Of a DNA stretch of 64,000 bases, positions 35,231 through 47,800 are shown in pieces. The notes under the pieces are model-generated. The model was given only the letters and a program-made list of their open reading frames with translations, did not search any database and was not told where the DNA came from. This DNA comes from Antedon mediterranea (lineage: Eukaryota; Echinodermata; Crinoidea; Comatulida; Antedonidae), in assembly GCF_964355755.1 (NCBI RefSeq), contig NC_092673.1:30881001-30945000 (forward strand). The letters run 5' to 3'. The stretch's first letter is position 1. Each line of letters begins with the position of its first letter. Made by a program: the position numbers and the translations under genes.

Positions 35231-35842
35231 AGATTAATTAAATACACCGGATACAATATTATTATTATTATCTTTTTTACACACATATAAATTAAATTGT
35301 TTAAAAAAAAAGCAAAATATGCAGCGGTATTTATTAAATTTTATTTAAAACATTATTAACAATAATATTGAATAGTAAATAGAGAAAAAATGATATCACG
35401 CATTACATAATAAGAATTTATAAACAAACTAGCACATATCTAATGAACTGTCTTAATTACACTTTTCTTATAACATCATAAATCAGAACCGCACCACTTA
35501 ATCATTATGTTCCCAAGCACAGGTGACAAACCTCATTAGTGTGAGGCAGTTAATAGAAATTGATAGGCGTGTTTTCCTATTAGTACCCTCCCATTTTCTT
35601 TGTTTTCCCTACGTCACCTGAACAATGGTTCAGTCCCTTTTCATTCGCCAAATTATTATAAACCTTCACCAATTCAGATAAAGCCTTTTATTTAACACCT
35701 TGCTCCACGCGCACTGTTCGCAGCCATTCAACAACTTATTTGGCCCACTGTGAAACACTTTGTTGTGTCCATTTAAGCACTGGACGCAATTAAAGGCAGT
35801 GGTCATTAAGATTAGACCTGCTTATAACGTTTTACATCGAAC

Positions 35843-38800
35843 ATGACATACTTTTTCTTCTGCGTACTTCTGCTCGTGGTGGTGGGTCTTGTGTTGATCG
35901 ATGGACATGGTTATGGAAAGTCGGAGCAACAAGATTCATCAGCGGGTCGATGTTCGGCATCCCACGACCGTACGAAGCGGGATGATCATGCCAGTTTTCC
36001 CCGTCACGTTGAGTATTCTACGGACCCTGTTGACGACATGGACTATGCTGCTTATTTTGCTGGCACTTCTGGCCTTCTTCGTTTAACAAATATTGAAACT
36101 ATTCCACGAGGCAATTTTTCTATTTCATTTTGGATGAAGCCCGAAGGAGGGCAGTTTGGAAAAACCGATGTTCTACGTAAGTTATTTATTTTATTATTTT
36201 TTTAATTAATTGGAATATTTGTACTACTGCAACCTAAGCACAATTAAACAAATTTAAGTAAATATTGCTTTTATTAGGCATATTAACAAAAATGCCGAGT
36301 TTGCTATTATTTATTTATTTATTATGCATATGACAATTAGTGATATAGAACGGAACATATTTCTATAGATACTTTTTCGTAAGATCCAATAAAGAAAGTA
36401 TAATTTCTGGAGTTTTAACATAGTCCTATTTAAGTTAGATTGATGCGTTACTGGTTTGTAGTAGTAACTTTGCAGACAGTGGAACCCACAAAATGAGAAA
36501 TTAATAGTCTGATAGAAGTAGCCAATACAATCTTCCGACCTGTAATACATGTCACTCCTTACATCATATCTCACACATGATTGATGGGATCATTCAAGCT
36601 ATGTTGGGCATGGCAAACTCGGTGGTACAAACGAGGAAAAAACATACAAATTAGGACATATAGTACAGGCCTATTAATGCTGCTATACAGTGTAGGGCCT
36701 ACGGTAATAACGTTTACGTACGTTATCATCGTAACATAACGTAACGATAATTAAGCTTGGTTCCCACTAGAACGTAACGCAAGGACGTAAACGCAACGCA
36801 AGCGTTTTAACCAATGAGAAGCGAAGTTATAGACAGTTAGCAATCACAAGCGAATAAGCCATCGCTTGTGATTGGTCAATTCACTTGCGTTGCGTTACGT
36901 ACTTGTGTTGCGTCGCTAGTGGGAACCACGCTTAAAGCTTGGTTATCACTTGCGACGCAAAGTAACGCAATCTTTGCAACGTAAGAAAATGCCCTTCCAA
37001 TCATTGTGTTTGCCCCCACCTGCGTTAAATCAAACCTGCGATTTTTACAGCAATGGTGCGTCGTCGGTTCCCACTTGCGATTACGCAATGCATCACTTTG
37101 CGTCGATACGTCGCTGCGTTGCGTTGCGTTTTAGTGGGAACCACGCTTAAAGCGTGGTTCCCACTAGCGACGCAACGCAAGGACGTAACGCAACGCAAGT
37201 AAATTGACAAATTACAAGCGATGGCTTATTCGCTTGTGTGATTGCTAACTGTCTATAACTTCGCTTGTCATTGGTTAAAACGCTTGCGTTGCGTTTACGT
37301 CCTTGCGTTACGTTCTAGTGGGAACCAAGCTCTAGCACCAACATTGCGCAATGGTGTAGGGCTTCATTCATGTTATAGTCTGCTGTTCACGTGCGTTACG
37401 TATTTTAACGTAGATAGTGATGTCATTGAAATTAACAGTAGTACACCTACACGTGCGTTAAAATCGTATTTTGACGTAGAGTAGTCACGTCATTTGGTGA
37501 AATATTTCGGGCAATATTGTAGACAGCATGTGCTATGACGTATTGTAGTCACACGTGTGATACAGCCGTATTTTAACGTAGTGATATCATCATAGGGCCA
37601 GTAGGCCTATTATATATCGGAGAATAGTGTAGACCTGCATGTGTTATAGTCTGATGTTTACTTACGTTTTATAAACCGTTAAAGTGATGTCATTATAGGG
37701 TCAATAATATATCGTGCAATATTTGAGGCCTAGGCAGACATGCATGTGTTATATAGAATGTATGTTTACGTTCTTTGCATTTTAACTTATGTAGCTGTGA
37801 TGTCACAGGGTTAATTGTCAATATTATATATCGGGCAATGGTGTAGACCTTCATGTGTTGAAATCTGACAGGATTATTAATTTTCTTGAAACGATGCATT
37901 AATTCATCAACGAGAAATCAAAGTGATTCGAATTTCAAGACGTGTTAAGGAAGTGAAGGTTTGCGTATTAATAGCACATAGTACGCTCATGGGAATTGAC
38001 GGGAATGTTATTACCAAAATGGCGCGAAGTGGAGAAAGGAATGTTCATTAATGTGTTGTATAAGTTATTTATGTTTTTTGTCCATTTGTTCGTTTTTAAC
38101 CTCCATAAATTCATTCTGCTCAGGGAATCAGAGACAACAGCCTTCATATTTTAATTTGCAAGAGATGTCTACAATAAGCCTAGGCCTACATGACATTAGA
38201 ATAACCCACTGAATGATTTTTCTATTTGTTTGTTTACATTTTTGTTTTAAATTTGTTATTGTCATGACAAAATTCTAATGAAAAAATACGTCCAGTAGGC
38301 CTAGGCCCTAGATCCGTGAAAAATACAATATAATTTCAAAATCTTCGATTGTAATTTTTTTTTATATATAGAAGTTAATATTTTCACCTATTCACTTTAA
38401 AAGATAAACATAATGAATTGTAGTGATAAACCATTTTGATCCCACAATTTAACGTCTGCAGTCTGCTCGTTAGAGTCGTAATACTTTCCCTGGCCTGGGC
38501 ACATGTGGTCTGACAAATGGCCTAATAATATACTTTTCATTGACAATTTAGGCATACACTTTGTGTGTAGTCGTTTAGTTCTTTTATTCGAATGCATTTG
38601 GAAAATCGTATTTTTAAAAAAACAGTCCATCACTCATATTTTGTTATTTAATTCGTTAAAATAAAAAGAAATACTGACGTCATAACATAGTCGTTCCGTT
38701 AGCGTCCAAGGTTAATCGACTATTCTTTCCCGGATATACTTTTTGAATAGGAATATTGTTTTTTAAGTTTTCGAAGTATTTATCAATTTCAACAACACAA

Positions 38801-41800
38801 CTAACAGGTGTCAATAACTGTTTGAGTAGAAATATATAGTTTCTTCGACTTTCGTGGGTGAAACTTGCACGTAGACCTAAAATTAAGCTCTGTTTACACT
38901 ATCAAACTACCAAATATTGTAGTGATATGACATCATCATGTCCATATATGGGCACATCACATTTTTTTTTTGTCACATAAAGTTTGATAGTCAATACAGA
39001 GCTTTAGATTAGATCATAAGATGTCTGTAATAAAGTCAAAACTGAAATCCATTTAACCACGAACACCCTATGTAGATCTATCATAATAATCATTTAACTT
39101 TATATAACATATTCTGTATCTATTATCATTAGTGACGCCTCTCATCTTGCGACATCACCATTTCCTCTGTTTTATGCCGTTTGGTTAGTGTTTTACACAG
39201 TTTCAATTCCCTTTTAACTTTAAATTAATGTAGTATCATCCTCTTGGCCGTCTGCAGTTAATAGCATATAGGCCTAAACAGTAGATCTAATAATTAAGTA
39301 GACCTCCTTCTTTACTTGTTACTTACTTGTTTGCATAGCTAACCTCATTATTGGGGACATTTCGCCGTCATTGACATTATGTTAACATAGCACAACAATG
39401 AGAGACGTTAATTTTGATGAGAAGGTCATGGAACACTAACTAATTTTAAAAACAACTAAAAACCTGGGACCTGTAACCCTTGGTAGGGACCCTGACGGGT
39501 ACTCTCCCTCCGGGTCAAAGGGGTCCCGAAACTCATCGGTGGGCAGGGGCGCTCATCTCCCTGTTTGAACTGACAGGAATGAATGCCTACTGCAATTATA
39601 ATTTAATTGTGATAGATTGTTAAAAGTTTACCACACCAAATACTTGTTTCTACTTGGAATGCACAAGATCAACTCTTGTTCTATTGTACTACTATTGTTT
39701 ATGGTAGTTCACTAACGTTTGTCTCAACGTATGTTTTTAGCTCTGAAATTTAACACATATATACCTACCTACATTCATTGTATATAACTTAAAGTCTTTA
39801 TGACTTATATGACTCCCCTCCCCCCTCCCCACATAATTACTTCATTGCATTATTATGTACGTATTTTATTATATTGTAGAAATAAATTGATATTTAAATC
39901 TTGGCTCTGAAACAAAATTCAGCACATACTGTACTACCTACATTCATGTATACATCTTGGATTGGAAATTCAACATACGTACAGTACATAAATTCATATC
40001 TTTATAGAGATGAGTCGAATTTGATAAAATGTCAGTGGACCAATGAGTGTATGTTTTTTTGGAAGTCATTTTTCCGTGGCACTTTGATATAAGTTTCAGT
40101 CACGTAATTTACCAGACGATTTAGGTTTATGCTATGTAGGTCGCTGTTAAACCTTTTCATAAATGTCTTGTTAATAAGCTGAGCATTAACGCGGTTCCCA
40201 TTAGGAGGGTAGAACGCAGGAACACATGCACATTCCAAGTATTGACCAATCACAAGTAATAGTTCAGATTACCTGTCGTCTCTGAGGTCAAAGTACTTGT
40301 GTAACACGATACGTCCAATTCACGTATACACATTGCGTCCTATTTACTTAAATCAAGCCTCTTATCCCAGTTTGTTACACACTGGACGTGCGTTTGTTCT
40401 TTGTAGTCCGGTCCAAACAATCATGTGTGCAAAACACGATATTCAGGCCCTGCTGTTAATTTCGAATGCATCACAATAAATTCTTTATGAAAACATAAAA
40501 ATTCGGATATACCTGATTAGTTCTGAGTGAATGAGCCTGTACTAATTATCAAATATTTACACTGCCGCACACAGCTTGATATATCGTATATGACTAATTA
40601 TTGGTTGATTCTATAGTTTTTTTTCTGTTTTTCTTTTCATTATTTTAAATCCTAACTATTCCTTGGCAATTTACGCTTGATTTTTTCTTTTTTTTTTAAA
40701 CCTTCTCTGTGTGAAATAAAGAGAAATGTAAATATTAAATACACATGGCAGTATATGTGTTATAAACTTAGAGTTCTGTAGAATGTAGAATAAACTTACA
40801 GTTTTCCCATCTAAAGCTCTGTCTACACTATCAAACATTATGTGACAAACAAATGTGTTGTGCCTATATGTACGATTATGTCATATGTATCACTACCATA
40901 TTTGGGCAAATCACACTTTTTTTTCTAATTAGTTTGATAGTGTAAACAGAGCTTTACTATAAACTCAGCGATTTACCCATCGGCGCAAGTAGGCCTACCT
41001 ACAGTAGTATTCCCCAACGTGGTTAGCATAACACTGGAGACTAAGCATCACAAGCTATGCCAATTTCCAAAGTTTTTTCTTCGACAAATTCAAACACACC
41101 TTTTGGGTTTGCACTTTAATACTGTAACATCATCAGTTAATTGAGGTTGAAAATAGTCACCACACACACATACAGTTTACAAATGAGGAAGTTACACGAG
41201 ATTCGTTGTAAAGAAAGTTCATTAGACCTCGATAGTAAATTGTTTTCTCATTTTATTATATAATTTATAGTTTTGCTAGATTCTGTATTATTGATTGTCA
41301 ATGTATATCATCAATTTGGTTTTCGCACATTTTCAGTAGATTGAGAAAAGTTCAAAACTTTAAAAAAAAAATAGTCCTCTCGCCTACCTGGTGGCTGAAT
41401 ACTACCATTAATAACACACCTGCACCCGTGGGTGTGATTTACAATCGCAGATGGAAGTTCCCTAGCCTTGTATTTTGATTGTCCATCACACCCTGTGGAC
41501 ACCGTACTGACTAGCCGTATTTACCGGCATAACTCTAGCCCTACGGGACCACAACCTCAGCTTCGCTAAACTTGACCTTCACCTAGAACTTGTTCAACTC
41601 ACCAAATTTTAAATCGTTTTAACAAGTTCTGAAGTGTTGTAACACTTATTTAATTGTTTATTAAATATGGATAACATTATAATCCACACTGGGAATTGAC
41701 ATAAAAGTTGTCATTTTTATTATAGTATTTTACAAGAACTTTTGTTTGAAGGTGACTTTTTAAAAAGTTCCAAAAAACTTGTGGAACAAAATGGAAAAAC

Positions 41801-44800
41801 ATATTTGTTCTCTTGAGAAAAGGTGATTCGTTTAGTGTATTTACATTTTATTTATATATATGTTTTTAATTTAACACATTACATCATACAATATTATTCA
41901 GAAAATAAGATTTTAAATGATTTACAATATGGTCCACTCTATAACGTACGGTAGTATAACAAAGAAAGACAAATAAGTTCAAAGTTTAAGTATAAGTTTA
42001 ATATCAAAATGGTTAATGTAAATTAGAAATATGTTTGTATAATGAAACTTTATAACTATGAATAGAAGGATTGGTGGCAATCATTAATTACTCATGAGAA
42101 TGCAGTTGTGTGTTTGAGGAATAACGTTGAGATCTTTGAAACATACTTCTCGTTCATCATTGAATACTCATTTAAGTGATTGCCCAATTGTAGATATACC
42201 GGTAATAAATAAAGATGTATTTAAATACTTTTAGGTCTTCGAGACAAATGTGAAGAATTGAAATCAACTGGCTGGGGGATTGGTATCACAACAAATCGAC
42301 AAAAGCGTGATGCTCATCTTTATTTCCAGCTTAAGACTGACCGGTCCAAAACAGACAGCTTCGCATCGGCTCCCTTTCGTTACGACGTTCACCGATGGTA
42401 CCACATCGCCGCTACCTACAATGAATCAACTATACAACTGTACATTAATGGTGCTATGGTGTCTGCAAAGAATGAACAACGAGGCCCACTCTTCAGCGAA
42501 TTTAAACGGCAGTGTAAAGAGCTTGAATTTGGAGGTTCATTCGAATTTGGTGTCCAGTTCAGAGGTGCTGTAGATGACATGCGTATGTGGTCTAAAGTGT
42601 TATCGCATCGACAGGTTGCCCAGTTGTATAACAACCAATCACATTTGTTTCAAGATAATAACGTCACTGACAAACTAGTTTTCTGGGATCCGTTTGATAA
42701 TTTCACAAGTTGGACAAATATAGATGATGAGTTTCCAGATCTTATTCCATCAGATCTCTCCAGCAAGAAGCATGACTTAAGTTTAAAAACTCCGAAATGT
42801 GGTATAACTGTATGTGATAATCCAATTGTAATGAGGTCGTATATAGACAGAAGTTCTCTGCGTCGTCCAAAACTAGTACGCTACCGATTGATCAACATAG
42901 CAAACGACGACGGTTCAAACCCAATGTTGTCGCAGGAACAAATTGAGAGGCAGCATAACGAACTTAATAAAGCATTTAATAGATATAACATTACTTTTCT
43001 GAGACACGATCATTTAATAAGAAACAGTACTTTGCGGAGAACAAGAATCATTCCCGTTTGTGAATCTGAAGATGTTGGAAATGGCAGGTGTGATCCGCTG
43101 TGTAGTCCACGGTATACTGGCAACGACGGGGGTGATTGTGATGTCTTTGATGCAAGATGTCCGCTATCTCGGATTGGTAATGGAAGGTGTGATTCGAACT
43201 GTAACAAGGCGTATTATGATTGGGATGAAGGAGATTGCTGTGACCCTGACGTCACCGACACTTTTGAAACGTGTATTGATCCATCTTCACAATACTGGTA
43301 AGTATAATATCACAATATTATTATCATAATATTATTATCAAATTTTACAGATTTTCCAATTTTCACGATAAAGTTTACAGGTAAATTTGCGGTAGTCCTA
43401 TGCTGTTTTCAACGACTATCTTTAGCTACAACCATCCGATGTACCACCTTCATCATCATAACTTCCAATTCATTTGAATTATTTAATAAAGAGTGCTTAT
43501 ATACCAATAGCACATATTGTATGTAAATAAGTAAGTAATTAGCATAATAAAACAAGGAATGTTGGCAACAACCAATCATATGGCAAGTATGACGCCCAAG
43601 GCTTCTCACATTTTTCAACATCTGCAGGATTCAGAACGGTGTAAGGCCCTCGCTAATGCGGGTTGCTTCACCGTTCTGGATTCTGCAGATTCCGCTTCAA
43701 AGAAGCCCTCCACATCTCGTTGAGTAAACCTTCCTTGAACAAACAAATCTATACTTAGGCGTCACACTTGCCATATGATAGGTTGTTGCCTACATTCCTT
43801 GTTTTATTATGCTAATTACTTACTTATTTACATACAATATGCAACCAATATGAGAATAGTTTCTCGAAACATGTCACATTTACATTTTAAGGCAATTTGC
43901 CTTTTTATTAAATGCCTTGTTATAGTCATCCTAACTCATTTGAATTACTTATCAAGTTATGTTGCTTTTCAGTATGTTCATGGGAGAAAGAGAATTCAAG
44001 ACAGCAATTGGATTGGAATCGGTTGAATACTTAAACATCTACATTGCTGAATACATTGACGAAGCATTGTTGGGGGCAGCGACCATGCCGTGGGATTTTG
44101 GTGTTTATAGTGCTCGTGGTAAGTCCATCTCCTAAAGCATTGCTTTCTTAAATCCTTTGTGTTTATTTAATTTAAAAAGAAAGGTTCAACAAAATAAATT
44201 TTTGGAAAGAAATAAAATTAGAGAAAAACCTCTCCTTCTATTAATTTCATATTACTATTTTCTAGAATCATGCAATTTAAATTTAGGCCTAAAATGTTGT
44301 TTATTAAAAGTGTATTGGTTCATCCGTAGGTGGTATTATCATGCATGCTAACGCATATGGTGCACCAGACGTTATGAACTCTGTTATCCACGAGGTTGGT
44401 CACAGCCTTGGCTTATGGCATGTCTTCCATGGCGTCACAGAGATACCTTGCAGTGAGGAGTGTTTTGAGACTGAGCCTAGCTTAGAACTTGGCGATATGA
44501 TAGCCGATACCAATCCAACACCTCAGAATGAATATTGTCGGGATCCGTTACCCGCTGAGACTGGTGGGCGTTGCGGTTTGACCGACTTCTACAACACGCC
44601 ATTCACAAATTACATGAGCTATGCAAGTAAGTAAAGACATTGTTTATCTAACCAAAACGTTTTTGTCTGCTAACTACTAAACGTCAATGGGAAAACTAAT
44701 TGAAAAAACCTCAATCAACAAGATTCACTAACAATATTTAATGTACCATCGGAAGTATTTGTGAGGCGTTTGTAAACCTTGTTGCTTTGTGTGTTTAAAA

Positions 44801-47800
44801 AACAGTTATAAATTCGTTTCGTCCGATAGAAAAAAATGTATTGCTGGGTTACTGTAGAACGGCAATTACTGTATCACTAACTTAATTGTTTTTTTTTTCT
44901 TTTTGTAGATGATTCTTGTACGAGTTCATTTACTCCTCAGCAGACGGCTCGCATGCATTGTTATCTTGATCTCTTCTATCAGTCATGGCAACAAGACAGA
45001 GAACCTTCAGTGATGCCTTTACCGCCAAATGTGATCTCCAAATTAGACGATTCGGTTACCTTGACATGGCAGCCTCCTCTTAGCGGACACAACGTCGCAT
45101 TGAACTCAGAACTATGCCATGATTGCGTGACGGGAGATGTTCTCGTACAGTATGGCGACTCAGCTTTCTCGCCGCATTCTAAAAAACGTTACGGTGATTA
45201 TTCACCACAGCAAGCAACAGGTTAGTGTTTACCGGTATTAAGCTCCGTCTACACTAGTTTGACAGCAAAAGTGGGATGTGCTCAAATGGTACTAATATGA
45301 CATAATCGTGTCCATATATGGGCACATCACAATTTGTTGTCATATAAAACTTTACAGGTAGCGTGACGCCGTATCCACATATATTCAACTGTGTTTACAT
45401 GCATTAGAGCTAATTTTATACAAATCATTCAAAATAATATGTTTATGTGCATTATAGGCCCTCCAAACGCTGCGAAATGTTCCATTAACCACCGTGCCTG
45501 GTGGATTGATCGAACCAAGTGCAAGTACTGCAAACTAAAGGTAAATTTCAAGTACCCAGTGGTTCCTTCAAGACTAACCCTGTGGGTAACAAAAGTAGGC
45601 ACTAGAGACACGGCAATCTATGACATCGAATTAGTGACTGTCAACAGAACTCGCATCAGCTTAGGCGCCGCCGACGTTTATTGTGATATTCCGTACAGTA
45701 CAAAAATCAACAACGTAAATGAAGAAGTTAAATCTGTCATAATCTACACAAATGGTCTGTATGTTGGAATTGATGCCGTCCAGTTGATTTCAAGACCTGG
45801 GCACAGCGGTTGTAAGTTTTGTAAACCAGTTAATTATCTCCTGACAAGAAGTCCTCAATTTGACGACGGAGAAGAAAAACTAGTGGATTCTACAACATTT
45901 GTGGACAAGTAAGTTTCTATGAATAATTTTTTTGAAATTTCTTCAATACAATACATTCTATGCGTTTCTTACCTTAACTGTATACCGTAATCGTAAAATA
46001 TTTAGTTTTATTGTATTTCTAGCTCCGTCAACGAATTAACAGAATATACGTATCGTGTTAGTGTCAGCTCAGAAAATATAATAACTGATTTATCTCCACC
46101 ACTTGTAATCGGAACTGGATTTCGTTTTTGCGGAAATGGTATACGTGAGAGGTAAGCGTATATTCGATTAATTTACATTTTTTCTACTGAAACACTTTTG
46201 GAAAATTCCCGTCAAATAATATTTATAGTAGGGAGTTGTGACAGTCGACTGGTTAGGACACTTGGCTATCATACAATCCACCCATTCCCGGTACGATCTC
46301 GCCTGTACATGAATCTTGAAAAATAGGCATCTGTGGAGGAAATTGCGAGACTTCATACAATTGAGATTCTGATAACTCATACTCCACGCACCTTTTTGTT
46401 CTTTTAAAGTTTGTGCACAGAATAATGTAGACCTATAATTCTACTTTCAGATAAAAAACAGTCTAATAAATAACAGTTTTGTTCTTAATTCCTGTTTAGT
46501 GACGAGTCGTGTGATGATGGTAACGTGTTCAACAATGATGGATGTAATGTCAACTGCAAAGAAGAAACGGGTTTTAAATGTACTGGTAAGTTCTTGTTTA
46601 GGGTGGTGGCAAGGAGGAACCGTGTGGCTCTCTACCGTTACAAGTTATTATGTGTTCCTTTGAATTTGATGCATAATTCTCATTCAACAATTTTTTTAGG
46701 TGAGCCTAGCCTCTGTTATCGTTATGATGGTGACGGTCACTGCGAGGATTTTGAGAAGGAGACTAACGTTGCAGATTGTGGTTTTTATACTCCACCTAGA
46801 TTCTATGATCAGTGGGCTTCGTACGCCCGAGGCAACCCACAGTATCAAGGCCCAGAATGCCCAGAGAGTGCTATCTATGGGGAACCATCGAGAAACCAGG
46901 TAAATATATAATTTAAAATAAACAGAACATGTAATTTTTGCTCAGCTTTTCCTGAATAATCTTTCTGAATATCTCCTGTAAATATTAAGGGGTAAATACG
47001 GTACCTTATTAAAATGATAGAAGGACTACGCTAATGATTCTTTTAACTTTTATGTTTTACTCAGGTTTGTACCTACGAATTAAAGGAAGATTTTGTGTGG
47101 TATCCCTGCAGAGCTGGTTTCCTCGACCATAATCTTTGGTTGAAGGTAAGTTAACAAACACAACATTTATTTTTTGGCTGGAACAATTTGTTGTTTTTGC
47201 TAAGATTAATTGGAAATATACCTGGCCGAGTAATACTAGTATGTTTATTGATGAAATTGAAAATGTTGTTTTTCTCCCCTCCATTTTAGGTTGGATTTCC
47301 AAAGGCAGTAGTTGTAACTAGTGTTCTACTCTATATCACTGGTGACGGTGTCGCGCCGCTGACACCAACTCCTACACGGGCATCGGTTACGTTAGTTGAC
47401 ACCAGAGGTAGGCTAAAACATTTTACAAATTTGTGTAAAGTAAACTAAACTACTATTTTCTCAAAGAAAAGTTTGATTTTTCAATTCTGTAGACTGTTTT
47501 GTTTAATTTTACAAAATGTTCTACTCTTTACACTATTTTCATTGTATTATTTCTCTGTGTTTTTATATAGGAATTATACATTTATTGGACAGAAATGTAC
47601 CACTTCGGTGTACCTCAAATCCAGCCACTTTTAATGTAAAACACGACCTCAACGATCCGTTTTACTACTCACGAGAAGTATTTATCGAGTTGGACTACAA
47701 AGATGTTAGAATTTCAGGTGTTCGTCTGAGATCTTTGAAGGCGTTTGACCCGCTTGTTCTACAGTCGTGTGGTGACGATTACTTGTACAGTCCAGCTACA

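Larger units (their letters stand above)
31996..35842. other. Non-coding spacer upstream of pappalysin
   Basis: No exon-like frame stands out. It holds MITEs (32176-32278, 32416-32631, 34870-34982, 35079-35230), a retroposon-like AAATC tail ending at about 33254, and AT-rich sequence. The pappalysin promoter should be in the last few hundred bases; the region 35640-35842 is less repetitive. Confidence 0.5.

Noticed and set aside
39468-39565. GC-rich island as a structured RNA gene
   Set aside because: Short complementary GGGACC/GGTCCC runs exist, but no recognisable snRNA, tRNA or rRNA pattern.
46225-46330. Functional tRNA gene
   Set aside because: A- and B-box-like blocks are present but too mutated and the arms do not pair well; more likely a SINE remnant.
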